The notes under the pieces were generated by a model, which searched no databases, was not told the origin of the DNA, and worked only from the letters and a program-made list of their open reading frames with translations. From Cenococcum geophilum 1.58 (taxonomy: Eukaryota > Ascomycota > Dothideomycetes > Gloniales > Gloniaceae): 64,000 nucleotides of DNA. Each line of letters begins with the position of its first letter. Position 1 is the first letter of the stretch. A program made the position numbers and the translations under genes. Below, one piece after another: positions 1 to 12,149 of the stretch. The stretch covers positions 2,051,813-2,115,812 of the forward strand of contig KV748197.1 in NCBI GenBank assembly GCA_001692895.1. The letters run 5' to 3'.

Positions 1-89
1 AGAAAATAATAGGGAGAGTAGAAAAGTATTTTATTAAGCGTTTAAATATAGCGGCATTAGATACTGTGAGCACGCCTAAGGATATCCTC

Positions 90-299
90 TGTTACGGCTT
101 ATATAAATACTTCTAAACTAAAGCTTGTAGAATGCTATATTACGAAGATTTTAAGCTAAAGAGAAGGAAAAGAGGTCGCTAGGACCAATATAAACAAATA
201 TATAAGGTGAGCCGCTAAGGCGCTAGCTTTAGGCGGGCCAATTATAGGTCGGTAGAATATAGCAGAATTTGGTAGGTAACGTGCGGTAGCGCCGTTATA
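90..299 (-). repeat. Left LTR of gypsy 1 (3' LTR of the element)
   Basis: 210 bp, starts TGTTACGGC and ends GCCGTTATA; it pairs with 6054-6263. The two copies differ at roughly 28 sites, nearly all transitions, and the lengths are identical. Confidence 0.93.
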
Positions 300-499
300 T
301 TACCCCCTTTTTTAAAAGAAAGCCTGCCCTTAGGCTTAGTTAAAAATAGGGTAATACTAGGCTTATAAATATAGGATTATAAAATATAAGATAAGGAGAT
401 AAAGGGGGTATAAGTACGTCCAGGCTAAGTATAAAGGGCGATTATAGGCTAAGTAGAAGCACTAGGCTAGAAAGAGTAGCCGCTAAAAGCCTTAGCACG

Positions 500-3400
500 G
501 ATCTAACTAATTAGACAACTTTAACCAGCGGTTAAAATTCCTAGATATTTAAAATTTTACAGTACTAGTAGAAAACGGCAGAAAACGGCAGATAGCTATA
601 TTAGGGCTTTAGGGCGTTTTTGTCCCTATATTCTTCCGGTAACTTATTATCTTTATCCTACTAGTATTTTATCTATTTGTCTAGGTACTTTAGGGGTCTA
701 GGCGTATTAGGGTATTAGTTATAAAACTCTTTAAGCTTCTAGGGGTAGCCTATAAAGTTCTATATAGGGTACCAGGTTAGGTTAGGATTGTAGCCCTTCT
801 ATTAAATATAGTATTTTAATGTTCCCCGTACTATCTTATAGGCCAGTATTTTATTAACCTCCTATTCGTTATTACCGTTTACTTAAACTAGTAGAGGAGG
901 CTTATTCTTTTGTCTAGGCAATAGGTTATTTATAGCTTTCCGTAACTTATCTAATAAGAAAATAGGGTAAACCCTAATTAAATTTAGGAGCTTTATTTTA
1001 TACGAGTTGCCTACCTTTTTAAGAACCTCATATGGTCCTACTATCTAGTAGTCTAGCTTACAGCTAGGTCGTTTAGTCTTTTAATTTCTTATTATAACCT
1101 AGACTATATCGCTAGGGGTAAAGTTAGGCTCTTAATAGTATTTATTTGCCTACTGTTCTATTAACCTCTAAGCTTTTTCTAGGTTCTTGTGGGCTACCAT
1201 CTAGGCTTTCTCTAATTATTTAGCGTACTATTAGGCCTTAGTATAGGATAGCTTCTCTTATATAGTCTAGTGTTCTTTTAGCCTCTTTTAGTTAAAGCTT
1301 ATACGGGGTAAGTATTCTATTTCTAGCTAAATTAGGGTAAACCCTATGGAGTTATAGGGTAGGGTTGCTTGCGCGTAGTCTATTAAAGGTAGTAGTTCTA
1401 ACTAATTATCCTAGAAATAGTTAATAAAGGGCCTAAGCCTTTAGTCTAGGTACTAATTTATAATCTCCGTCTAACCGTCTATCTAGGGGTAATAAACTAT
1501 AGAAAGCTTTAGCTTAATGCTTAGGATCTAGGTAAACTTATTCTAAAAGGCCGATATAAACTATAGCCTATAATTAGATATAATAGTATTTAATAGTCTG
1601 TAGATTTAGTAGACGTAATAGATATATAGCTAGGCTACCTCTTTAGTATTGATATTTTTATAATAGGGAATTAAAAATGGGCGTTTACTAAAGCGGTTAA
1701 CCATAACTATAACTATATTATATCCGTTACAGTCCCTAAGTAGTTTATAAAAGTCTATAGAGATATACTGCTAAGGGCGCTCTAGTATTAAAAGTAGCTT
1801 AAGTAGTCTTAGAGTCTTATCCTATAGGATTATAGCTCTCTAGTAGTCTTCGCAGTTCTATATATATTAATTAATATCCGCAACTATTCTTAGCTAGTAA
1901 TAGCGGCAGTTAATAATTTTATAGGTCTTATTCTTACTAGGGTATACTATAGAGACTTAGCAATAAGCTTTACAGATTAGTTTAATCTATAGATTGTTAA
2001 TATTAGGGACTATAAGCTGCTCCTAATATAGGAGTAATTCTTCCTCCGTCTTAAAATCGGGGTCTCCTTTTACGGCTTATTTGCAAAAGGCCCTTAGGGT
2101 ATTAGCCGTGCGGTTTGCAGTTAGGAGGTAGTTAATTAGCCTATTAGCTTATTTAAGGACTTCTCTATTAGTGCTAGCTCGTTTTACTAAAAGTCTAGCT
2201 CCTTAAGAATCTATAGGTTAAGCTGTTCTAGATAGAAAAGGGCGCGCGTCTAATATTAGGTCTTTAGCTTATCCTAGGGTCCTACGTCTTATTCTCTTTA
2301 GGTTAGGGTATTAGCCTTAAAGTTTTACTTACTAAAACGATATATAATTATAATAAAGAATTAGGAGAGTATTTTAGCCTACTAGGCTTATTATTTAGTA
2401 AGCTGCTTTATAGTTATAAAGTACTCTAAGGCTTTATAATCTATATATATCTTAATCTAGGAGTTTATACCTTTAAGCTCTACACACTATTAAGAGAGTA
2501 ATTAAATAATAGCTAGTATTTCTTTATCGTGTGCTTTATAGTTATACTTAGCTAGGTCTATTATCTTTAAGAAGAAAGCTATAGGGTACTATTCACTATC
2601 TAGATATAACTGTAATAGGATTCCCGCTATAACCCTATTAGAGATATCTATTTCTAGCATTAAGTTAAGGTCCGGGTTATAGTAATAAAGAATTAGGGAA
2701 AAGATAAGCTAATCCTTTATCTCTTTAAAAGCTTTTATATAGCTATTATTAAAGATAAAAGGTGTATCCTTCCTAGTTAGTTATATAAGAGGTTTTACTA
2801 TAATTCCGTAGTTATAGATAAACTAGCGGTAGAAGTTATAAAAGCTAAGGAAGAATTAGATTTCTTTTACTATATAAGGGGGCTTCTAGTTATAGATTGC
2901 CTTTACCTTTTTAGGGTTAACCTTAATTCCTTTTATAGTTACGATAAACCTAAGGTATTTTATACGTTTTACCCCAAACTTATATTTCTTAATATTAACT
3001 TATAAGCCTGCGTTCTATAATCTTTCTAGGACCTTCTTAATATAAACTTAATACTTAAGTTTATTGTTTAAGTATATAAGAATATTGTCTAGGTATACCG
3101 TATAGAATTTATTAAGGTAATTAAAAAGAACATTATATATATACCTTTAGTATATAGCCAGTCCGTTTATTAGTCTAAAAAAAGAACTTTATATTTATAG
3201 GAACTATAATAGATATAGAACGTTATTAAATCTTTAGATATAGGGTCTATCCTAATTCGGTAAAAAGCTTAGCGGATATTAAGTTTAGTAAAGATCTTTA
3301 CCTAGCTTAGATATATAAAGGTTTTATTAATTAAAGGAATAGAATACTGGTCCTTTTAAGTAATAGCGTTTAGCTTTTAATAGTTATTATTAAAATAAAG

Positions 3401-5500
3401 GCCTCTATTAGGCTTTTTTATAAATAAAATAGGGGAAGTAAAAGGGGCTTAACTTAGCTTAATAAACCCTTTATCTAGGTTATTAATTAAGTACTGCTTT
3501 ATTACTTTTAGCTTATCCATTAATTAATAGTAGAGGGGGCTATAGCCTTATAAGTTATTAGCTTTTAATTAAATCTTATAATTATATGTCTGGTAAGGGG
3601 GTAATTTATCTAAGGCCGCCTTTAAGAATACATTCTTGTAATCTATATAAATGGTAAAAAGGAGGCGTTTAACTAGTTCCTTATTAGTTTCCTTAGCTAG
3701 CCTTTCCTCTCTATTATTAATAATTTAGTTAATCTTATATAGGCTTATTATAAAGACCTTATTATTCTTCTAGTATATATTAAAGTAAAATACTATAGCG
3801 CTAATTGCGGCGATATCTATGGTAGGGGGGTTGCCTAATAATAGGGGCGTATATAACTCTAGGGACTTTTAGGGTACTAGCGTTATCATTACTCCTTTTA
3901 GCCCCCATTATATCTTTTAGAAGTTATCCCTTATATCCTATTAATACGTTCTTTTTTATACCAGTTAAACCTATATAATTTAGACGTTGTCTATATTACT
4001 ATTTATCCCGCTTTTATATATAGAGTCCTCTTTAAATATAGCGCTTTAGGAGAGTATCTTTATTAGTATAAAGTTCTTTCTAGCTTTATAGCGGGCGTCT
4101 TTTTAAGTAAAGGCTAGGTTATAGGCCCGGATATCCTACTAGTAGGTAGGGTTAGCCCTTACGGCTAGTGTCTTATAGTTAGTTCAGATCTCCCTAATAA
4201 AAAAAGGCAACCTTAGTCTATCCTCCAGCTAGACAAACTGTCTTTATTATATATTTAACTAAATATTAAAATAGGATATCTATTTTTGTCTAAGGATTAT
4301 ATTATAGGACCCTAGGTCTAGGATATAAAAGGGGATACTATATTAGCGTTATCCGTTAAGAGTAATATATAATTTTAAGATATAGGTAACGGGCTAACCG
4401 GCTTAGCCGTTATAGCCTTTTACCTAAATAGGCTTCTCTAGTTAGATAGCTTCTGCATTTAGAAACTTAGCAATATTATTTATATAGGTAGTATTTATAA
4501 AGGTAAAGCTATTTGCTCTAGTGTTAATAAGGGCGGTTATATTAACTTTATATCTATTTTAAGATACTATACATAGAACTATAAAATGCTTTCCACCTAT
4601 TAACTAACTAAGATTAATCTCTTTAAGATTAATAGGGTACCCTAGGGGGGAGTTTTTCCCTAGGGTTCTTTTTTTCCTAACTTATCAGACGTTTCTTCTT
4701 CCTCTATTTCCTTAATATCGCCTATACTCTTTAGCTCTAGGTAGGATAAAGTAAAGTAACTCTACTTATTATAGTTATAGCACGTAGTTAAGGTAGGGTT
4801 AACTAGAGTATTGCGGCGAATACTAGTTAATAGCGTAGTATATAACTAGTTAAGCGAGGCTTACTAGTATATAGTTATAACCGCCTTTAGTATAAAAGCA
4901 GTTATAACTTATCTTTCTGCTTTAGCTTTTATAGGTATAGCTAGTAAGTTCTAATTATTACGGAGTTACTTCTATTAATTAGGGTAGGTGTTAATCTACT
5001 TTAGTTTTAAGTCTAATAATAGGTAATAAGCTGCAAGTCTTTTATAAGTTAGTAGGTTATCTAAGGTTATAGCGATCTTTTCTTATAGCTAAATTATTAG
5101 CTTATTATATAGGTCTAATTAGTAGTTCTTAAGGGAAACCTAGCCTTTTCCTATAAGGTGTAGGAATTAAGTTTAGAATTCGGTAAAGGGTTAGTTTAGT
5201 TTTATTATTAGGCGATTATAGTTATAACGGATATCCCGTACTTTATTTAGGTTAATATAAATAGCCGCTAAGTGCTATATTATCTTATTAATAGATATAA
5301 ATTAGATAGGGGAATTGTCCTTAAACTTAGCTTAAAGGTGCCGCTAGGCGTCCCCAGTAGTTCGGCTAAAGAGGTAGAGTATTTTAGCTTCTTTAAAAAG
5401 GAAATAGTTATAGTTAACACAGAGCTTTCCTTATACTTAAATCCTCTAATTCTTAAAGGTAGGTTCTATCCCGTTAAACAGTAGTAGGGGGTTAGGGAGC
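500..5500 (-). pseudogene. Decayed gag-pol polyprotein with chromodomain (gypsy 1)
   Basis: Read right to left on the minus strand. A CYNC-like zinc-knuckle trace lies near 4780. The RT active-site box at 3071-3108 reads YLDNILIY where the family has YLDDILIY, so one catalytic Asp is changed to Asn by a G-to-A transition. An integrase C-terminal stretch (about 950-1150) contains a KLDY..VGPYEVL-like motif. At about 700-880 a chromodomain-like stretch has the pattern KILAYKIVRGTLKYYI then KGY and W/F..I.NF. In Ty3/gypsy chromoviruses this domain guides integration to marked chromatin. Dozens of stops, nearly all at former Gln or Trp codons, make this a pseudogene. Confidence 0.85.
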
Positions 5501-6053
5501 TTAACAGACTTCAATTGCTCTATTATTATATCCGTACTCCCTAGTATATCGTATTTAGTAGAGTAAATAGGTTAGCTAGGGCTTTAAGAAGGGGAAGCTA
5601 GGCTATTTTATAGGGCTATAAGGCTTTCTAGGATCTTTTATAGGGTCTTTTATATATTTCTTGCCTTTAGATAATTAGCTTCCTAGTTAGCTATAAGGGC
5701 GCGGATCTACTCGCGTACGTCTATAACGTTATTATTATCTTTAATTTCTAATCCTAATTAGACCTTAGATTCCTCTTAAGTAAAGGCAGCTCTCTTAAAT
5801 AAGCTAGCTTTAGGTACTATTATTAGCTTCCTAGGGTTCGTTAGTATTATATGCTTTAGTTTTAATTCTAGGGGTATAGGTCCAGTCCTATCTAGCTTAT
5901 AAGGTGGGATATTATCTAGGCCTTCCCAGGCAGTATAGAGTTGTTTTTTAGTGTCTAAGTATAGCGCGTTAATGCGTCGTTATAGACGAAGTTTCTTTTG
6001 GGGTGGGATATTATTAAGGCCTTCTTAGGCAGGGTAGAGTAAGCTTAGTATAA

Positions 6054-6263
6054 TGTCATAGCTTATATAAATGCTTCTAAACCGAAGCTTATAGAATGCT
6101 ATATTACAAAGATACTAAGCTAAAGAGAAGGAAAAGGGGTTACTAGGACCAATGTAAACAAATATATAGGGTGAGCCGCTAAGGCGCTAGCTTTGGGCGG
6201 GCTAATCGCAAGTCGGCAGAATTTGGCAGAATTTGGCAGGTAATGTGCGGTAGCGCCGTTACA
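6054..6263 (-). repeat. Right LTR of gypsy 1 (5' LTR of the element)
   Basis: 210 bp, starts TGTCATAGC and ends GCCGTTACA, immediately followed by the TCCTC target duplication. Confidence 0.93.
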
Positions 6264-8599
6264 TCCTCTATATATGCCCCGCATATAATAGGGTTAAGCT
6301 TAAATTAATTAATAACCTCTAAAAGCGTAGCAGTCGTCTATACTAGGCGGTAGAAATTAATAAAAAGCTTAAGTAAAGTATAGAGAAGTAAGCATCATTT
6401 ATATATATTAAATATATACTTATAGTATACAGCTACTACTACGGTATTCTATAATTATAGCGGCAGTATATCTACCCTAGGACATAAGAATGTGTATATA
6501 GTAAAAGTAGACTAATAATATTTTTTAGCATAGAGTACGTGTATAGCTAGCGTATGCGTAATATATACTTATTATATACAAATTAAGTTTATCGGTTATT
6601 CTAGCAGTAGTAATACTAAACTATAGCATACTGCCTAGCCTTTATTATTAACAACCGCCTAAGTAGATATTTAATACCTTTGTCTACTTATAGAACATAG
6701 AATTTAAGAACTAAAATAAGAATATACCTATATTGGACATTTAATATTAAAGCGAAAATATTATGGTATATAATATTATATATTGCATATACTAGGCATA
6801 TATTAACCCTATATAGGGTTTAACCACCCATAAGGCTAAAGTAGAGTAATAAGCTAAATATATAGTGCACAGCTAGATTGCTATATTCCTATTAATATAG
6901 CACGGTATCTTTACATTTACCTTATTACGCGGAATTCTTATATATATTATCTACTATACCTAATAAAGCTACTAATTAACCTTGCTAATAACGTAGTTAA
7001 AGCAATAAGGTAGATAGAAGTCCTAAGCCTTACTATACGTATGCCCCGTATATATATAGTATATATATAGTATATACAAATAAAATTACTTACTATAGTA
7101 TAGGTCGATTTATCCTATTATCGGAATATTATACTTTATATAGGAAGTATAGGATATAGACACTACGTGTAGTATATAGTAGTCTTAATATTAAGGATTA
7201 AATTACTGCTTTAATTCGAAAGGAGAGGATGCTATAATTTCTAAAGGGGACGGTATATATAGGTAAGTATAGGTTAGACATACGCTATATATATATAAAG
7301 CCTAAGAAAAGTAGGTATAATACGCGAATTCTCTATAGACTAATATAAAGAGAACACTAAGTAATGGATTTAAGCAATTTATAACTTTAATAACGAGTAT
7401 TTCCTTATTATATGTTGTATATACACATAAGCTAAGGCATTCTAATACGTAACATGTATTAAAATGGACCTATTATTTAAAATGGTATAAGGTAAAACAA
7501 ATTTATTCTTAATTACAGGATAGGATAAGAATTTAAAACGTATACGCGCCCTATGCTAAGCATATACTAAGCGTAGGCCAATGTTTATAATAGGAATTAA
7601 GGTGTAGGTATATGCCTTTCTTAACCTAGAAATACGTATTGCATATATAAAGATATTTAAGCTAGTATTTAAGGCTTTAGGCGATACTGCCCGATTATTT
7701 ATATAATTTGCACATATTTATAGAACTAGACTTCGCATGGCTATAGTTAATATATAAGAAATAAGCCGGTGGTACGTATATAGAATATATACGCGTTATA
7801 TATGCCTAATATATACTAATAGTATATAGGTTTTAGAGATTACCTATATTTAATTAACCCATTATATAAATAGGACAAATGCCTTTAATATATACTTATA
7901 TTCTACCTAGTATATATTAAACAAAACTTTATAAAGCGCTTTCTAACTTATAAAGTAAGATATATTATAAAGTAGATATAGAAAGCGGAGATAGAGCAGA
8001 AACTTATAGCGCGTATATAAAGTATATATATACTATATCTAGAGCTTAGGTCTTAGATAAATAATAAAAAGAAAATATAGATACTAGCTAGGCTTATAAA
8101 GGAAAAGTTAAAGGTCCCTTATAAGTAGTAGGCATATATATAGAAGAATACTAGAATTAGTAAAAGTAGTCACTTTTAAGACAATAACTTTACTAGTTAA
8201 AAATTATGCGTACTTACTATAGTACTTCGGTAATATATACGCTCTATATATACGCTATATATTTTAATACTTTAGTATAAACTTAGACTCTATATATAAG
8301 AGATATTTAATCTATAAGAGCTATATAAAGAGACGGGAATAAATAATATATAGAGAAATTATTACAACTTAAAGCGGATAGTAGTATAGCTACAGAAATA
8401 ATATATATATATATATACGCTATAAGTGTAAAGTAAATGCTAAGCTTAAGTAGTTTAGAAATAGCGGAAAGTAGCTAAGCGATAAGCTAGAAATCCTAGA
8501 CTAAATCTTCCTTAAAATCTTTAAACCCTATTTAATACCCCTAAGCCAAATCTACAGTATATACTTAGTATAGAATTATCTACTATATTTAGTGGGTAG

Positions 8600-8950
8600 A
8601 CTATATTATAGATAAGTACAGCAGATAATAATATGGTATTAGTATTAGATATATTACGTATATCCACAGTATATATAGCGTAGATACCGCCTCTACTATC
8701 TCAAAGTTAAACGCCTTAAACTGCGGGTAAGAGGTATAGGTCTAACCTATCTATAGAGGAGATAGAAAAGGAGGTATATATACTACGTATAGAAAATATA
8801 GAGCGACGAATTAGTAAATTAAAATAGGCTAAAGATATATATAATAAAGCAAAGGAACTAGTAGAGCTTAAGAAGTGGGTGTAGGAGTATGGTATTAGTA
8901 TATAGGGCGTATATATATAGTATACAGAGAGTAAGTATTATAGAGTTCTT
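8600..8950 (+). pseudogene. Possible relic of a pogo/Fot-type transposase C-terminus
   Basis: Plus-strand reading around 8690-8940 gives a Ser/Pro/Thr-rich stretch and then a charged helical segment (EEIEKEVYILRIENIERRI, then ISKLK..K). This loosely resembles the C-terminal tails of fungal pogo-like DDE transposases. No catalytic domain could be read upstream and stops are present. It could equally be an unrelated coiled-coil relic. Confidence 0.2.
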
Positions 8951-11271
8951 TTACTATAAATAAAGAATTAATTAATATAGGCCTATAGCCCCCGCGCCCT
9001 ATATTGGGTATATACCTAGCCTAACTGCCTAGTAAATTCTACCAAAACTCTAATAATATATACTGTATACTATATATATAGTGTATAGGCCTAGTATATA
9101 CTAGGATTTAACTAGTAAGGCAGGACAAGCGATAGACTCTACCTATAGTGGGAGAGGCTTATATAAAGTATAAGTATAATATACGTAGTAGAATAAACTA
9201 AACTTACCAGAGCTTTTACTACTACTACGGCAGCGGCCAGTTGTTTTTCTACCCCCTATACTAAATATTAGTAATATATATATAGGGTATATATAAAGTA
9301 AACCTACTACTTTAGCAGCGTATAGACGGCAAGGGGGATTCCTTATAGTTGCCTAGGGGGGTTAGGCCGCGCTATATATATAGTTAGCGTATACTAAATA
9401 TATATAGATAAAATACCAACCTTACGCTTTAAGCCGGTAGAGGGAGTAGTAGGGCTAACGCGCTATTTCCCTTAAGTTAGTATACGCCTAGCTTAAGCAT
9501 ATATTAATCTATAGTTAGTAAAAGATATTGGGGTTTTATATATATATAGTATATGCGTATATAAGCTAGCAATATAATTAAGTAGTAGTTTTGGTAATAT
9601 ATATATAGGGAATACGCTAAATTAGACTTTCCTAGTCTCCTAAATATAGAGTTAAGCGTTAGTTTTGGAATTGGGCAGTAGCCCTAGTAGTAGCCGTACT
9701 TATTCCTTATATACGCTATCCTTAGGCCTATAAATACCTTTGCGTTTAAAATTAAACTTAGGGGAAATAAGTATATAGATAAATAGATATATATATTAGG
9801 GTATAGTGCGTATATATAGAAGCGACACTAGTGCTCTTACCTCGTAATAGAATTGCCTACTAAATTAGGCGGTAAACCCCTAGTCCTAAGTACTATATTT
9901 AATTAGCTTAGGCTTAGTATATATATAGTATAGAGTAGGCATATATAAAGAGTGTATAGGTATCTATATACTTTAAGATCCTAAACTCTAAAGGGCTATA
10001 ACTATATATACTATTAGTAATGTATATATAATATATAGGCATAGATATACCTAGGCTTATATAGGTATTTAGCGTCCCGCTAAGTACTAGAGAGAATAAA
10101 TAGTTTTAGGGCGCTATAATATATTAGCCTTATATATACGCTATATATATATAGTATATACTTCTTACCTATAATTAGCTCTCCAACCGGCGTGTTATTA
10201 GTAGTTAGGTTAGTTACTATATATAGTAAGTATATACTAGGCTACTATATTAATATAGTGGTATATATAAGCACTGCTGTGCTTATTGCGGGCATGCCGG
10301 TAATACTATAGCTATATTAGTAGAGCTATAGATACTGCGTATATGTAAAACGTATACTTAGTTAAGTGGTAAAGATATGGTTGTATATCTGCGTGCTATT
10401 AACTATAATATTGTACCTAAATTTTAGCTTAGCATAGACTACGTATAGGGTATAGATAAGTAATATATATTATAGTGTTTACTAAGAAGAGTATAAAGGC
10501 GGTATTAGGTGGGTCTAGTATATACTTAGTATATACCTACGTAGTATATAAAGCCGTATATACTTATATTGTCTTAGACTATAATAGCCGGGGCTATATA
10601 TAGTTAGTATATACACTAGATATGCGATTCTATATATACTTACATCTTCCCCTAGTAAAAGCTGCTACGGCGCGCGCTATAGTTATTATAAGTATATACT
10701 ATATATATATAACTATATAACTTACCAGATATTACCTAATTAGGATTTAAATTTAGAATTAGGCCTATAAGGCTTTATAAGTATATATACGCATATACTC
10801 CGTATATACTTACTATAGTAATAGCTAAAGGGAGACGGGTTAGCAGTAGAGGCCACCTACGGGTTATTAAAATCCGTAATTATTAGATTGCTTATGGTAA
10901 GCGTATATACAGCGTATATAATTATTAAATATATTATTAAAAGTTTACCCTAGTCTTTCTGTTAGCATATATAAGGCCTATACCTATATTACACTATATA
11001 TACTTATGGCATACGCTATAATATTATATAGAAGAAGTTATAGTGCGACTATTATTATGGATATGCTACGCGTATGCACAGGCCATGTTTTAATAACTAA
11101 CTACTATACCTTATATAGCCATATCGGGGCATATATATAGCATATGCCCTAATTACATACTATAATATTTGCGATTTATAGACGAACAACTTTGCATTTT
11201 CTATTTTATTTAAATTGCATATGCATTGCATATGCGGGGGCTAAGTGTGGTCTGAGGTTGAATTTGAAGTT

Positions 11272-11330
11272 CGGACCACGTTGAACTTTTGGACCACGCC
11301 GAGCTTTTTTCGGACCACGCCGAGCTGTAA
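11272..11330. repeat. Three short direct repeats (GGACCACG..GAGCT)
   Basis: Three approximate copies of a 19-21 bp unit containing GGACCACGCCGAGCTTTT start at 11272, 11291 and 11312. They are flanked by a weak inverted pair (GGGGCTAAG near 11236 and GTAAGCCCC near 11327). Possibly the remains of a small non-autonomous element. Confidence 0.5.
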
Positions 11331-11346
11331 GCCCCGCCTCCCGCGC

Positions 11347-11592
11347 TGTTACAACTAGTTTGTCCATCTCCCCTCTAAGTAGCCGTACTACTGTTGATAT
11401 AAGGTCTATAATACTAGGGGGACGTATTAACCTAAATCGGATTTGCTTACCACCATCTTACTACTATCTCAGTTACCTACCCCTTAACTCGGTTACCGAC
11501 CTAGTCTACTACCCCCTTCCTTATATATATATAGAGGCCCTAGAGCCACATTCAATAGACAGAGTTCTTATTCTTGATCGTCCTGTTTAACA
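11347..11592 (+). repeat. Solo LTR, same family as the nested Copia-type LTRs, inverted
   Basis: The 246 bp stretch starts TGTTAC and ends TTTAACA. Its right half matches the reverse complement of the 226-bp LTRs at 37341 and 46136: the run from CTCGGTTACCGAC through CTACTACCCC and TAGAGGCCCTAGAGCCA to AGACAGAGTTCTT is shared. There is no internal region, so it is a solo LTR or a diverged relative. The flanking 5-mers are not identical, so age or relatedness is uncertain. The short open frame across it is a by-product. Confidence 0.6.
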
Positions 11593-12149
11593 AGAGCCCA
11601 GGGGTATAGAGCGTACTTTCAATTAAAACACCATACTAAGACTATCCTATATTTAATATTCAATATTAATGTCAATACGGCCTTATACTGATATTGAATA
11701 TTGATAAAAGCACTGCTGGTGATCTACTTGTGGGGACATTGCTCCAACGACATGCGCATAGCCCGAGCTCAATTAAAGATAACATATCATTCTTCTGCTA
11801 ATGTTACACGGTTTAGACAGGCAGAAGGCGTAAGCATGAGTAGTTGAATTATTGCATCTTGTATCTTTTCTGACACATGATAAGAGGTACACACCGTGGT
11901 TGGGCCAATGTGCCATTTCTAGCATTACTCGAGTTACTCATGATAGTGAGTTACGCAGAACTGGATAATACCAAGACAGTCTTCATCCTTTCGATTTCTT
12001 CAAAATTTGCTTGTCGCGCGTGAGATTTGATACCCCTGCAACCCGCTAACCCTCTGCCAGCTACCTTGTGACGTAGAATATGTAGAGCAAGGCTACTGAC
12101 CGCTTCCAAGAATACAACTTTTCTCCAAGTATGAAGGGGCGTTTCAGAA

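Larger units (their letters stand above)
90..6263 (-). mobile_element. Ty3/gypsy chromovirus 1, RIP-decayed, full length
   Basis: Complete LTR retrotransposon of 6174 bp. Direct terminal repeats at 90-299 and 6054-6263 start TGT and end near-ACA, and the 5-bp target duplication TCCTC flanks it at 85-89 and 6264-6268. A C-rich run just inside the left LTR (300-315) reads as a polypurine tract on the minus strand, so the element is transcribed right to left. Minus-strand translation shows the order expected of Ty3/gypsy: a gag knuckle-like stretch near 4780, a reverse transcriptase motif YLDNILIY at 3071-3108, an integrase C-terminal region and a chromodomain near the left end. Stop codons, mostly TAG, interrupt every domain, so it cannot code now. 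Confidence 0.93.
6269..11340. other. Extremely TA-rich gene-free stretch
   Basis: About 5 kb dominated by TpA steps (endless tatata, gtatatac and ctatag strings), with few CpA or TpG steps. No open frame above 60 codons is present on either strand. This is what repeats look like after exhaustive RIP. I could not identify parent elements apart from a weak hint at 8600-8950. Confidence 0.75.

Noticed and set aside
5272-5484. 70-residue open frame on the plus strand in gypsy 1.
   Set aside because: It lies antisense to the gag region of the element and shows no domain; chance frame in low-stop stretch.
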